Below are positions 17,003-24,676 of a stretch of 62,715 bases of DNA, piece after piece. The notes below the pieces were generated by a model that did not search any database, was not told where the DNA came from, and saw only the letters and a list, made by a program, of their open reading frames with translations. The position numbers and the translations under genes were made by a program. Where the stretch lies: contig NZ_JAQWGB010000165.1 in NCBI RefSeq assembly GCF_029238425.1, positions 1-62,715 on the forward strand. The letters run 5' to 3'. Every line of letters starts with the position of its first letter. Position 1 is the stretch's first letter. This DNA comes from Flavicella sp. Its GTDB lineage: Bacteria > Bacteroidota > Bacteroidia > Flavobacteriales > Flavobacteriaceae.

Positions 17003-17035
17003 AAGGGGCAACTGTGTTGGGTTGCCCCTTTTTTA
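17003..17035 (+). terminator. Intrinsic terminator
   Basis: A 10-bp perfect stem (AAGGGGCAAC with GTTGCCCCTT) with an 8-base loop is followed by T-rich sequence. Confidence 0.85.
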
Positions 17036-17101
17036 TGTTTTAGGGTTTTTGTTGGAGTTTTACGCTACTATATATGAAAGTAATTTTAAAACATTTATAT
17101 C

Positions 17102-17499
17102 ATGAAAAATTTAATTAAAAAAACAATTGAATTTGTATCCTTCTGTTGGGAGTAACAGCAGGTGCAAACAGTATTGAACCGACTGAAACTGTTAGAGTAA
17201 GAGCTGTTGATGAGGAATACGTATCCTTAGCTTCTGTTTCTATTGAAGAAAAAACAAAAATTCAAATAAAAGATATGGAAGGTGTAGTTTTGTATACAGA
17301 AGAATTTGAAGTTGGAAATACCTATAGGAAAAAGTTAGATATGACGGATTTGCCTTCTGGAGTATATTATTTAAAGGTGGTTGACGGAAAAAAAGCAACA
17401 GTCTATACCTTGGAAAAAAGTTATGAATCTTTAGAAGTTGATAAAAAATTTGAATCACCGACTATCGATCAAGAAATGCTGAATATTCTAAAAGATTAG
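17102..17499 (+). pseudogene. Small secreted beta protein, member 2, frameshifted in the signal peptide
   Basis: ATG at 17102 opens MKNLIKKTIEF and then runs out of frame and stops at 17153-17155. The frame shifted by one base continues as ICILLLGVTAGANS and stays open to 17499, encoding a domain like the gene at 16568 (VLYTEEFEVG, YRKKLDMTDLPSGVYYLKVV). Adding one T to the TTT at 17132-17134 would restore an uninterrupted signal peptide MKNLIKKTIEFCILLLGVTAG. So this is either a real one-base deletion, a slippery phase-variable start or a sequencing error. A terminator follows. The intact domain suggests a recent event. Confidence 0.75.
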
Positions 17500-17517
17500 T
17501 TAGAAATTTATAATGTA

Positions 17518-17547
17518 AAAGAGGAACCCAATTGGGTTCCTCTTTTT
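17518..17547 (+). terminator. Intrinsic terminator
   Basis: A near-perfect palindrome (GAGGAACCCAATTGGGTTCCTC) with flanking A and T runs closes the frameshifted gene. Confidence 0.8.
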
Positions 17548-17668
17548 GGTTTGGTAATGAATCAAATTAATTCCGACTCAAGCATAGCAAACTGTAACAC
17601 CTTTTTTATGAAATTTATAGGTGGCAATGCTGAGTATCTCTACAAAAGACTAATCTATTAATAAGGAT

Positions 17669-19198
17669 TTAAAAGTGATAACCCGTTGGTTTTTTACCAT
17701 CTCGAGTATCGTTGTATTTTTTTAATAAGTAGTTTACTTTTCTCTGATATCTTTTGTTGTTGATTAGATTGAATTCTTCATGTTCCCAAACATTTTCATT
17801 TAAATTGAATAATGCTACGGGTGTTCTGGTAGCATCCGATTTGTCTTTTTTGTCAAATTGAATGATTAGTTTCCAACCGTTTTCAATAATCATGGTTTGT
17901 TTTGCGGATCCTCCTTGTAACATTACAAAAGGATGAGTTTTTGCCTTTTTCTTTTGTTCTAAAATAGGAAGTAAGTTGTAAGAATCTGTCGCTTCGTTTT
18001 CTTCCAGTTTAACTCCAGCAATTGCGGCAATGGTAGCAGAAATATCTAATCCTAAAACCGGCTTGTTTGTTTTTGCATTTCCTTTGATTTTACTTGGCCA
18101 AGAAACGATAAATGGAACGCGACTTCCTCCCTCATAGGGATCGTTTTTACAGCCTCTGTAGATATCACTAGGCTCGTGTCTTGCATTCCAGGTGTCACCA
18201 TCAATATGCAATCCTCCGTTGTCTGATGTGAAAATAAAAACAGTGTTTTCATAAACTCCTTGTTTTTTTAATTCTTGAACCAACATTCCCATTTGAACAT
18301 CCAATTCTTTGATCATGTCCATGTGTTTAGAAGGTGTGGTGCCGGCAATTTTAATTCCATTCAACTCATCCGCTGGGGTATGCGGAGTGTGTACAGCTTG
18401 GGAGCAATAATATATAAAGAAAGGTTTGTCTTCCTTCGCCTTTTTTGAAATATAATCTACCGCTTTGTTTACCAAAAGTGGACCGATTTGTTTAGGGTTC
18501 CATTTTGAATCTCCTAAACCTTGATTTTTATCTAATTCAATGCCTAAGCTTTCCATATATAGTTTGTTTATAATTCCAATCTGAGAATCTTTTCTCAACG
18601 GAAACCATTGGTCATTTTCATAAACAGCATAGGGAACATTTTGAATCCCCGAAGGTAATGTGAAGCTATAGTCAAAACCGTTTTGCATTGGTCCACCTCC
18701 AATAATTTTCTCGATATTTAAATCTAAATCGATTTTGTTTTTATTTCTGGTTCTATAGGGTTTGGTTGGGTTGGAATGTCTTCCAAAGTCTGTCCCTAGA
18801 TGCCATTTGCCAATAAAAGCAGTTTGATAATCAGCTTTTTTCATCAATCTTCCCAAAGTCATGGTCTCAGGAGTAAAAACGGATTCCGCATAACCGCTCC
18901 ATACTCCCCAAGGTAATGGACTTCGGTAATTATGATTCCCTGTCATAATAGCATACCGAGAAGTTGCACATAATGCCGCTGGGGCGTGGGCATTTGTAAA
19001 AAACATTCCTTCAGTGGCAAGTTTGTCAATATTTGGAGTTTCAATTTTTATTGCATCTGTATGCAAACTTCTATATTTTGAAATATCACCGGTTCCGACG
19101 TCATCTGCCAAAACAACTATAATGTTTGGTGCTTTTTGAGCCGATAATTGAATAGATAATAGAAAGAATGCTACAAATTGAATGAATTGTTTTTTCAC
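17669..19198 (-). CDS. Exported S1-family arylsulfatase-like protein with CATSR active site
   Basis: I choose GTG at 19198 as start: it begins a signal peptide (KKQFIQFVAFFLLSIQLSAQ) in an A-rich context, giving 509 residues; the frame is open 31 codons further upstream but without signal character. The ADD metal motif is at 31-33. Cys77 in CATSR is the expected formylglycine precursor; the middle residue Thr replaces the usual Pro/Ala. TSDNGG gives the second metal motif. The nearby RYAIMTGNHNYRS and KWHLG segments are typical of arylsulfatase/GalNAc-6-sulfatase-like S1 members. It shows no tandem-repeat promoter, so it may be regulated separately from the other sulfatases. Confidence 0.85.
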   Translation of the reverse strand: MKKQFIQFVAFFLLSIQLSAQKAPNIIVVLADDVGTGDISKYRSLHTDAIKIETPNIDKLATEGMFFTNAHAPAALCATSRYAIMTGNHNYRSPLPWGVWSGYAESVFTPETMTLGRLMKKADYQTAFIGKWHLGTDFGRHSNPTKPYRTRNKNKIDLDLNIEKIIGGGPMQNGFDYSFTLPSGIQNVPYAVYENDQWFPLRKDSQIGIINKLYMESLGIELDKNQGLGDSKWNPKQIGPLLVNKAVDYISKKAKEDKPFFIYYCSQAVHTPHTPADELNGIKIAGTTPSKHMDMIKELDVQMGMLVQELKKQGVYENTVFIFTSDNGGLHIDGDTWNARHEPSDIYRGCKNDPYEGGSRVPFIVSWPSKIKGNAKTNKPVLGLDISATIAAIAGVKLEENEATDSYNLLPILEQKKKAKTHPFVMLQGGSAKQTMIIENGWKLIIQFDKKDKSDATRTPVALFNLNENVWEHEEFNLINNKRYQRKVNYLLKKYNDTRDGKKPTGYHF

Positions 19199-19460
19199 AA
19201 TAGTTTTGTTTAAATATTTTGTAACGCAAGATACATCTCCTTGTTTGAAAAGAGTTAAGAATCTCCTAGCAAATACTATTACATAACTCAATGATGTTAG
19301 AACAAATGTTCAATTACTAGGGATAGTATAATATTTTATTGAAGAATCCTCCATGGAATATGGGGTTTTATGGGTCTTTGAAAAATAAATGATTTTTTAT
19401 TAGGGTTTTTAGGGTGTTCTTACACTGTTACTAATAACAACTTAAAAATATATCGAAAAT

Positions 19461-19988
19461 ATGAAACGTTTAAAAATTAAATTTTGTCTATTAACACTTA
19501 TGGTTATTGTTTTATCCTCATGTGCAAAAAAAGAATCAATTACGGAGCCTAAGAATGGTATGACTATTAATGGCGCATTTCATCCATTTGAAACATTATG
19601 GATTCATGATGAAAATATGGATAACAATGTAGCAAGTGATATTGGTTTTAGGTTTTTTAATATATCTGACTCTGAAATTCAATCAGGACTTGAAAAAACA
19701 GGTGTTACTCAATTGTATTTTGATATTTTAGATACAAGTTTGAAGCAAAAAATGTATTCTGAGGTATTAGATTATAAACTTGAGGTGAATGGTAAATTAG
19801 AGAATCTTAAATATACTAATGGAACTGTTTTATTGTTTGACGAGGATCTTAAGTTACATGCATCTAGTACAACGGTGAGCATTGAAAAAATATCTGGTGA
19901 CCAAATAGAATTGAATTTTTCTTTTGTTAGAAAAGATGGGCAAACTTATTCAGGTTATTACAAAGGAAAGTTTGTAAAACGTGATTAA
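19461..19988 (+). CDS. Putative lipoprotein of unknown function
   Basis: The 175-residue protein has a lipoprotein signal (MVIVLSSC). The mature part is mixed beta with no motif I recognise (TINGAFHPFETLWIHDEN, GYYKGKFVKRD). It is alone on its strand between the divergent sulfatase and a tRNA gene, about 260 bases from the sulfatase start. No clear -7 box is seen immediately upstream. The function is unknown. Confidence 0.65.
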   Translation: MKRLKIKFCLLTLMVIVLSSCAKKESITEPKNGMTINGAFHPFETLWIHDENMDNNVASDIGFRFFNISDSEIQSGLEKTGVTQLYFDILDTSLKQKMYSEVLDYKLEVNGKLENLKYTNGTVLLFDEDLKLHASSTTVSIEKISGDQIELNFSFVRKDGQTYSGYYKGKFVKRD

Positions 19989-20032
19989 TAAAGCTTCTCT
20001 TTTAAAATAACTTTCAGAAGTAAATGGGAAAT

Positions 20033-20065
20033 AAAAAAGCCTCTTAACAAAAATGTTAAGAGGCT
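20033..20065 (-). terminator. Terminator of tRNA-Leu copy 1
   Basis: An 11-bp stem (20038-20048 with 20055-20065) is followed on the minus strand by a T-run. Confidence 0.8.
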
Positions 20066-20068
20066 TAG

Positions 20069-20154
20069 TACTCGAGATGGGACTTGAACCCATACGGACC
20101 TTACAGTCCACTGGATTTTAAGTCCAGCGTGTCTACCAATTCCACCACTCGAGC
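20069..20154 (-). tRNA. tRNA-Leu (anticodon TAA), copy 1
   Basis: The 86-base minus-strand gene folds as a class II tRNA: acceptor GCTCGAG pairing with CTCGAGT, anticodon stem CTGGA/TCCAG around a loop with TAA, a long variable arm and the T-arm GGTTCAAGTCC. CCA is not encoded. Confidence 0.95.
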
Positions 20155-20296
20155 GAGTGATTTAATTCGGGTGCAAATATATAACTTTTGTTGAATATAA
20201 AAACGCTTTCTTTGTAAAAAAATAACATTTTTTTATTTCCTGAGAAATAGCTCTTTTAAAACGAATTAGATTCTTGAAATTATCTTTTTTCAATGT

Positions 20297-20330
20297 TTTG
20301 TTGAAACTTAAAAGGAATGTGTTAGTTTTG
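20297..20330 (+). promoter_or_regulatory. Bacteroidota-type promoter for the gene at 20360
   Basis: TAGTTTTG at 20323-20330 matches TAnnTTTG, with TTTG/TTG at 20297-20303 about 19-22 bases upstream. The ATG is 29 bases after the box. Confidence 0.6.
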
Positions 20331-20359
20331 TGTAGGAAACCTAGTTACTGTAAACTCTT

Positions 20360-20713
20360 ATGAAAAAATATTTATTTCTTACGATGCTTTTTTTTGGAGG
20401 AATATCACAATCCCTACATGCAAGATCAAAACCTACGTTGAAATTTAAAGAGGGTTCCTCTCATATTATTTTGTTAAAGGCATCTGCTGTAAATAATGCT
20501 ATTCAAGTTGTTTTTCAAAATGGAGAAGGAGGACTTCTGTTTACTGAAACGTTAGCAAAAGGCTATTCATACAGGAAAAATTACAATCTGTCAGATTTTT
20601 CTGATGGAGTTTTTTATGTGAAAATAGTGGAGGCTAAAAATGTTCAATTTTTTCAAGTCGAAAAAGGAGAAAAAAATAAAATTACTGAAATAGATAAATT
20701 ACCCTTTGAGTAG
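20360..20713 (+). CDS. Small secreted beta protein, member 3 of a local family
   Basis: The 117-residue protein has a signal peptide (about 1-21, ending LHA). Its single domain follows the same pattern as the genes at 16568 and 17102: a VVFQNGEGG strand pair, LLFTETLAKG, YRKNYNLSDFSDG and VFYVKIV. It lies between tRNA-Leu copies on the strand opposite to them and converges on the JmjC-like gene with only 12 bases between stops. The function is unknown; a secreted or surface beta-domain is the only safe statement. Confidence 0.75.
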   Translation: MKKYLFLTMLFFGGISQSLHARSKPTLKFKEGSSHIILLKASAVNNAIQVVFQNGEGGLLFTETLAKGYSYRKNYNLSDFSDGVFYVKIVEAKNVQFFQVEKGEKNKITEIDKLPFE

Positions 20714-20725
20714 TTTTGCTTATTC

Positions 20726-21577
20726 TTAAGCATAGGATTTTTTCTCAGCATGGTTGTTTTTCCAAGCAATCCATTTCTCCCCCATAGTACGCCTCATAAT
20801 ATTTTCTACGGGCATCATTACTGCAATATTATAAACTGCCTTGGCTAAGTATTTAGGTGTTTTCGGGATGCTTCTTAAACTCATAGAAAAACCCGGAGTT
20901 ATATATTTCATATAGTGCCAGTATCCTTCTGGGATGTATAGCATGTCTCCGTGTTCTAAATTGGCAATATGACCTTTGGCATTTTTTAGTTCTGGCCATT
21001 TTTTAACATCGGGATCAGAAAAATCAATATCACCATGTGTTCTTAAGGTGTTCGGTAGTTTATATAGGTACTTAGATTGTTCTTGATCAAACAAAATGCA
21101 TTGTTTTTTTCCTTCAAAATGGAAATGAAATATGTTTGCTAAATCAATGTCATAGTGCATATAGGTATAGGATTTGAAACCTCCGAAGAAAAGCGTAGGG
21201 AGGCTTTTTAGAAAAGTGATTCCTAAATCAGGGTATTCAAAATCTTTTTGAAGTGCAGGGATTTCTTTTAGAATATTCCACAAGAAAATACGAAAGTCTG
21301 TAGGTTTTTCTTTTAATAAATCTACATATTCATTCATTTTCATGTAAGCATGAGGCTGGTTGAATTTTTTAGCCTCAATAGGTCTACTATCATGCAAGGG
21401 AACTTGTTTATCCCCTGCAATTTCTTTCATATAGTCTAAGTTCCATTTTTGGTACGCAGGCCAATCTTGTGAAAAGTTTTTGACCACAACTGGACGTTGT
21501 TTTTTTAAATAATTTTCTACAAATTCTTCTTTGGTTATTTGTTTAAGAACAGGAATTTTTTCAAGATTTAATTTCAT
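20726..21577 (-). CDS. Cupin-like JmjC-type Fe(II)/2-oxoglutarate oxygenase
   Basis: The 283-residue cytoplasmic protein matches the cupin_8/FIH-like family. The facial triad is visible as His141-x-Asp143 (YMHYDID) and His221 (EGYWHYMKY). The upstream PVVVKNFSQDWPAY segment and the GDMLYIPEGYWH strand are typical. Such enzymes hydroxylate proteins or RNA-associated substrates using iron and 2-oxoglutarate; the substrate here is unknown. No operon partner is apparent. Confidence 0.85.
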   Translation of the reverse strand: MKLNLEKIPVLKQITKEEFVENYLKKQRPVVVKNFSQDWPAYQKWNLDYMKEIAGDKQVPLHDSRPIEAKKFNQPHAYMKMNEYVDLLKEKPTDFRIFLWNILKEIPALQKDFEYPDLGITFLKSLPTLFFGGFKSYTYMHYDIDLANIFHFHFEGKKQCILFDQEQSKYLYKLPNTLRTHGDIDFSDPDVKKWPELKNAKGHIANLEHGDMLYIPEGYWHYMKYITPGFSMSLRSIPKTPKYLAKAVYNIAVMMPVENIMRRTMGEKWIAWKNNHAEKKSYA

Positions 21578-21765
21578 GAAATGCGTAGTTTATGTGGATT
21601 CTGTAATAGGCTATAAAGTTACTTTTTTTTTCATCAAAGTCAAGTAGATTCTATCAAAGTGAACTAAGATAAGTACCGGGTTTTTTTAACACTTGGGAGA
21701 TTTGTTTTTTTACAAATTGGATAGAAGTTATTGCCTAGTAGGGTTTTGAGAGTTCCTTAAAAAAT

Positions 21766-21801
21766 AAAAAGCCTTTCAATCAATGATTAAAAGGCTTTTT
21801 T
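21766..21801 (-). terminator. Terminator of the tRNA-Gly/tRNA-Leu unit
   Basis: AAAAAGCCTTT and AAAGGCTTTTT arms surround an inner AATCA/TGATT pairing. The T-run is on the minus strand just after tRNA-Leu copy 2. Confidence 0.7.
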
Positions 21802-21802
21802 G

Positions 21803-21888
21803 TACTCGAGATGGGACTTGAACCCATACGGACCTTACAGTCCACTGGATTTTAAGTCCAGCGTGTCTACCAATTCCACCACTCGAGC
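21803..21888 (-). tRNA. tRNA-Leu (anticodon TAA), copy 2
   Basis: The 86 bases are identical to copies 1 and 3 over the tRNA itself, but the flanks differ. It lies 12 bases after tRNA-Gly on the same strand, so the two form one transcript. Confidence 0.95.
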
Positions 21889-21900
21889 ATTGGAATGATA

Positions 21901-21975
21901 TGGAGCGAAAGACGGGATTTGAACCCGCGACCCCCACCTTGGCAAGGTGATGCTCTACCCCTGAGCTACTTTCGC
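21901..21975 (-). tRNA. tRNA-Gly (anticodon GCC)
   Basis: A 75-base gene with acceptor GCGAAAG/CTTTCGC, an anticodon loop TTGCCAA, T-arm GGTTCAAATCC and an encoded CCA end. It is the first gene of a Gly-Leu tRNA unit. Confidence 0.95.
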
Positions 21976-21991
21976 GTTTTTTGTGCGAGTG

Positions 21992-21999
21992 CAAATATA
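21992..21999 (-). promoter_or_regulatory. -7 box for the tRNA-Gly/tRNA-Leu unit
   Basis: On the minus strand the bases read TATATTTG, a perfect TAnnTTTG box, 17 bases upstream of tRNA-Gly. Confidence 0.6.
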
Positions 22000-22062
22000 A
22001 AATTTATTTCAAAAGTCACCTCTTTTTTTTTGATTTTTTTCTGCAAGAATAATTCTGTTTCC

Positions 22063-24165
22063 CTAGTGGTACGGGGTAAAATCGTCAAATTTTATGTCAA
22101 ATTTTTTGTTCAGTAATTCTAGATGGTTCTCACAGAAGCTATTGTATGCAGTTAACGCTTTTTGTTTTTGTTTTAAGGATAGTTGTGTTTTTATGATGTA
22201 TTGAATTGCAGGTGTAGAAAGTGAATCTATGCTAAGCCATAATTTAGCTAAATAAACAACCTTCTTCCAATTTTTATTAGATCTAGAGATTTCAATGGTT
22301 TTCTTGAGGTTTGAGATGATATCATCTTGAATAGGCCTCAGTAAAAGGTTGAAATTATTTGAATAAATTGCCTTGTCAAACTTTAAATTATACAATTGAT
22401 TTTCTGAATCCCAATCAGAAAATAGGTTTTCAATAGAAAGGATGTCGATAAAAATAGCGTTGGAAATCTCTATTTGCCAGGTTTTGTTTTTATAAACAAT
22501 AGAGAGTCCCTCAATATTTTTAAAGATACTTCTAAGTCGATGGATATTCGTGCTACGGTTGTTTTTTTGTTGAGAACTTGTTTCGTTCGGCCATAAAACT
22601 TCCGACATTTTATTAGAACTAATATTTCTGTTGAAAATTTTGGGGTAAACTAAGATAATTAAAAACAACCTGATTAGAGTTGGAGCAAATTCATGAGATA
22701 GATTTTCTGAATTGTTATTGTATGCTTCAAATTTATCTAGAAAATAAATTGCATTTTTTTGAGGAAGTTTTGGGAGAGGTATCGCAAAGTTTTTGGCGGA
22801 TGTAAGAACTGCTTTGTTTTGATTTTTTTCTTTTTTTCGAAGGAATTTAAAATAGACAAAAACAAGAACCATCAGAAAAAGAGCTAGGTATAAAATTTCA
22901 GTTGTGAGGGTGTTTTGTTTTGAAGGCGTATTGATGTCGTTTTTAAAAACGTTTTCTATTTCGCTGTCAGATAATTTTCTATCCCAAACGGCAATTTTTT
23001 TTATATTTCCGTCATAATAATTATTCCAAAAACTTTTACCAATTTCTAGATATGTTGCTTTTCCTGTGTTTTGAAATATCGGTTTGCTGTCAATTTTTTT
23101 TCCATTAACATAAAAATCTATAAGATGATTGTAGTTAAGTGAGATGGCTAAATGATTCCAATTGTCCGCTATGATGTTTTTAGCTGGCTCTGCGAGGATC
23201 CCATAGTTTAAAGGAACACTATACCACATGCGTCCTGTTTTTGGAAGGTATCTAAGTGAAAAATCACTATTGCCAATCAGGGCCAATTCTCTTTCCTTGT
23301 TGCTCGGCTTTATCCATAGAGAAATTGTTTGTTGGTTTCCAAATAGAAGTCCTTCATATTTCAAATAGGATTTTTTACGAATGAATTTAGCAGACTTCAT
23401 TCCTTCTTTGTCCTTTGTGAAAGAAATATTTTTTTTACTAGTAAGTTTTATTTTTGTGTTTGCTTCGTTGTTGAGGTTGTTTTTTAGAGGTAGGTATAAT
23501 TTCAAGCCATAATTCAAAGGAGGTGTTTTTAATGAGCTAGTATATGCTTGCAGCATCTCTTTTTCGGAAATGGCTCGATTCCAGGTTTGTAAATGGTCTA
23601 GAAATCCTTCCGCATTGACATTGTATTTATCTGTTCCTATATAGGTTTTACCTTTTTTCTTCCACCAGTTTTCATCAATGGTATCCCTTAAGATGCATTG
23701 CCCGTTAAAGAAAATTTTTAAGCGACCTTTAGAGTTTATAGTAAAGCCTATATGTTGCCAACGGTTTTCTGTGAGTATTGCTTTTGTTTCTGTATCCTTA
23801 CGTAAAAAGTGATTGAATTGAATTTCATGATTAGATAGGAGTCTCAAGTAGAAATTGTTTTCTTCTCCATAGATAGTTCCTGGGTGTAGTTCTATGTTTT
23901 GTGGTTTGACCCAAAAGGCAACGGAAATAGTTTTGTCACGGTTAGGTTGAATAAAAAAGGGATTTGTGCTTTTTTGAAATTTAACCACCTTACCTCTAGT
24001 TTCGTCGTTTGTGATGGGAAGCAAATTGTAATTGTTGTTTTTTCCAACCTCGAAAAGATTTTTTTTAAATGTTATGTCATTTTCAAAATATTGTGAGTAA
24101 CCATTAAAGTCCATCAGCAAGAGGAAAATAAAAGACGGTAAAAAAGAAATTAGTTTGAGCAACAT
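22063..24165 (-). CDS. Membrane-spanning LamG-LamG / winged-helix one-component regulator
   Basis: The 700-residue protein has a signal peptide or anchor (1-24). Two LamG/concanavalin-like lectin domains follow, at about 75-210 (ISVAFWVKP, WQHIGFTI, GFLDHLQTWNRAIS) and 270-405 (ISLWIKPSN, WNHLAISL, GNIKKIAVWDRKLS). A single membrane helix lies at about 422-443, followed by KKEK. The cytoplasmic part holds an OmpR/SARP-like winged helix (about 494-568, LIRLFLIILVYP, SEVLWPNE, IHRLRSIFKN) and a helical BTAD/TPR-like C-terminus. The layout suggests direct transduction from a carbohydrate-binding exterior to DNA. The next tRNA upstream is transcribed in the same direction. Its target genes are unknown. 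Confidence 0.75.
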   Translation of the reverse strand: MLLKLISFLPSFIFLLLMDFNGYSQYFENDITFKKNLFEVGKNNNYNLLPITNDETRGKVVKFQKSTNPFFIQPNRDKTISVAFWVKPQNIELHPGTIYGEENNFYLRLLSNHEIQFNHFLRKDTETKAILTENRWQHIGFTINSKGRLKIFFNGQCILRDTIDENWWKKKGKTYIGTDKYNVNAEGFLDHLQTWNRAISEKEMLQAYTSSLKTPPLNYGLKLYLPLKNNLNNEANTKIKLTSKKNISFTKDKEGMKSAKFIRKKSYLKYEGLLFGNQQTISLWIKPSNKERELALIGNSDFSLRYLPKTGRMWYSVPLNYGILAEPAKNIIADNWNHLAISLNYNHLIDFYVNGKKIDSKPIFQNTGKATYLEIGKSFWNNYYDGNIKKIAVWDRKLSDSEIENVFKNDINTPSKQNTLTTEILYLALFLMVLVFVYFKFLRKKEKNQNKAVLTSAKNFAIPLPKLPQKNAIYFLDKFEAYNNNSENLSHEFAPTLIRLFLIILVYPKIFNRNISSNKMSEVLWPNETSSQQKNNRSTNIHRLRSIFKNIEGLSIVYKNKTWQIEISNAIFIDILSIENLFSDWDSENQLYNLKFDKAIYSNNFNLLLRPIQDDIISNLKKTIEISRSNKNWKKVVYLAKLWLSIDSLSTPAIQYIIKTQLSLKQKQKALTAYNSFCENHLELLNKKFDIKFDDFTPYH

Positions 24166-24319
24166 AAACGTATGGGAAATCCAGAAAATAGGTTGGCATA
24201 AAAGTAAAATATTTATGCTAGATGTACAATTTAAAGCTTTGTGTAAGTTTAAGGGATTGTAGGTTCTCTAAGGAAGCTGTTTTATTTCGCACTTTAAAGT
24301 TAGGTTGTCCGAGTGGAGT

Positions 24320-24472
24320 AAATAAAAAAGCCTCTTAACAAAAATGTTAAGAGGCTCAGTACTCGAGATGGGACTTGAACCCATACGGACCTTACAGTCC
24401 ACTGGATTTTAAGTCCAGCGTGTCTACCAATTCCACCACTCGAGCGAGTGATTTAATTCGGGTGCAAATATA
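24320..24472 (-). repeat. 153-bp direct repeat, copy B
   Basis: This segment matches 20029-20181 base for base except one substitution. It contains the terminator (24324-24356), tRNA-Leu copy 3 and its -7 box. The two copies are in the same orientation, 4291 bp apart. Confidence 0.85.
24360..24445 (-). tRNA. tRNA-Leu (anticodon TAA), copy 3
   Basis: The 86-base sequence matches copies 1 and 2 throughout, with anticodon TAA and a long variable arm. It lies inside repeat copy B. Confidence 0.95.
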
Positions 24473-24625
24473 CAGGATATTTGTCATTAGAAAACAAAAA
24501 ATAAATATATTTTTTAAAAGATTGATAGGTAGTTGTTTAGTGTGTTGTGTGTATCTTGAATTGAAGGTTTTCGATAAGGTTTGGTCATATGTTAGATAAG
24601 AATACATCTATTTCAGAAAATTTGA

Positions 24626-24655
24626 TTGTCAATACGTAAGAAAGAAATATCTTTG
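24626..24655 (+). promoter_or_regulatory. Promoter of the haem O synthase / oxidase operon
   Basis: TTG at 24626-24628, 19 bases and TATCTTTG at 24648-24655 match the Bacteroidota -33/-7 pattern. The cyoE ATG is 22 bases further. Confidence 0.65.
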
Positions 24656-24676
24656 CAAAAATTTTAATTGAAGGAA

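Larger units (their letters stand above)
20029..20181 (-). repeat. 153-bp direct repeat, copy A (tRNA-Leu with terminator and promoter box)
   Basis: This segment and 24320-24472 are the same length and differ at one visible position (T versus C near 20066). The unit includes the tRNA terminator, the complete tRNA-Leu gene and the upstream -7 box TATATTTG (minus strand, 20181-20174), so each copy is a complete transcription unit. Confidence 0.85.

Noticed and set aside
19199-19291. Upstream extension of the third sulfatase
   Set aside because: The first 31 codons have no signal character, while GTG at 19198 begins a clean signal peptide.
1-19300. A complete Sus-type polysaccharide utilisation locus
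   Set aside because: No SusC-like TonB receptor or SusD-like lipoprotein occurs in the window, so only an accessory part of such a locus can be claimed.
20029-24472. Integrative element bounded by tRNA repeats
   Set aside because: The repeats include whole tRNA genes and there is no integrase, recombinase or phage gene between them; a segmental duplication explains them better.
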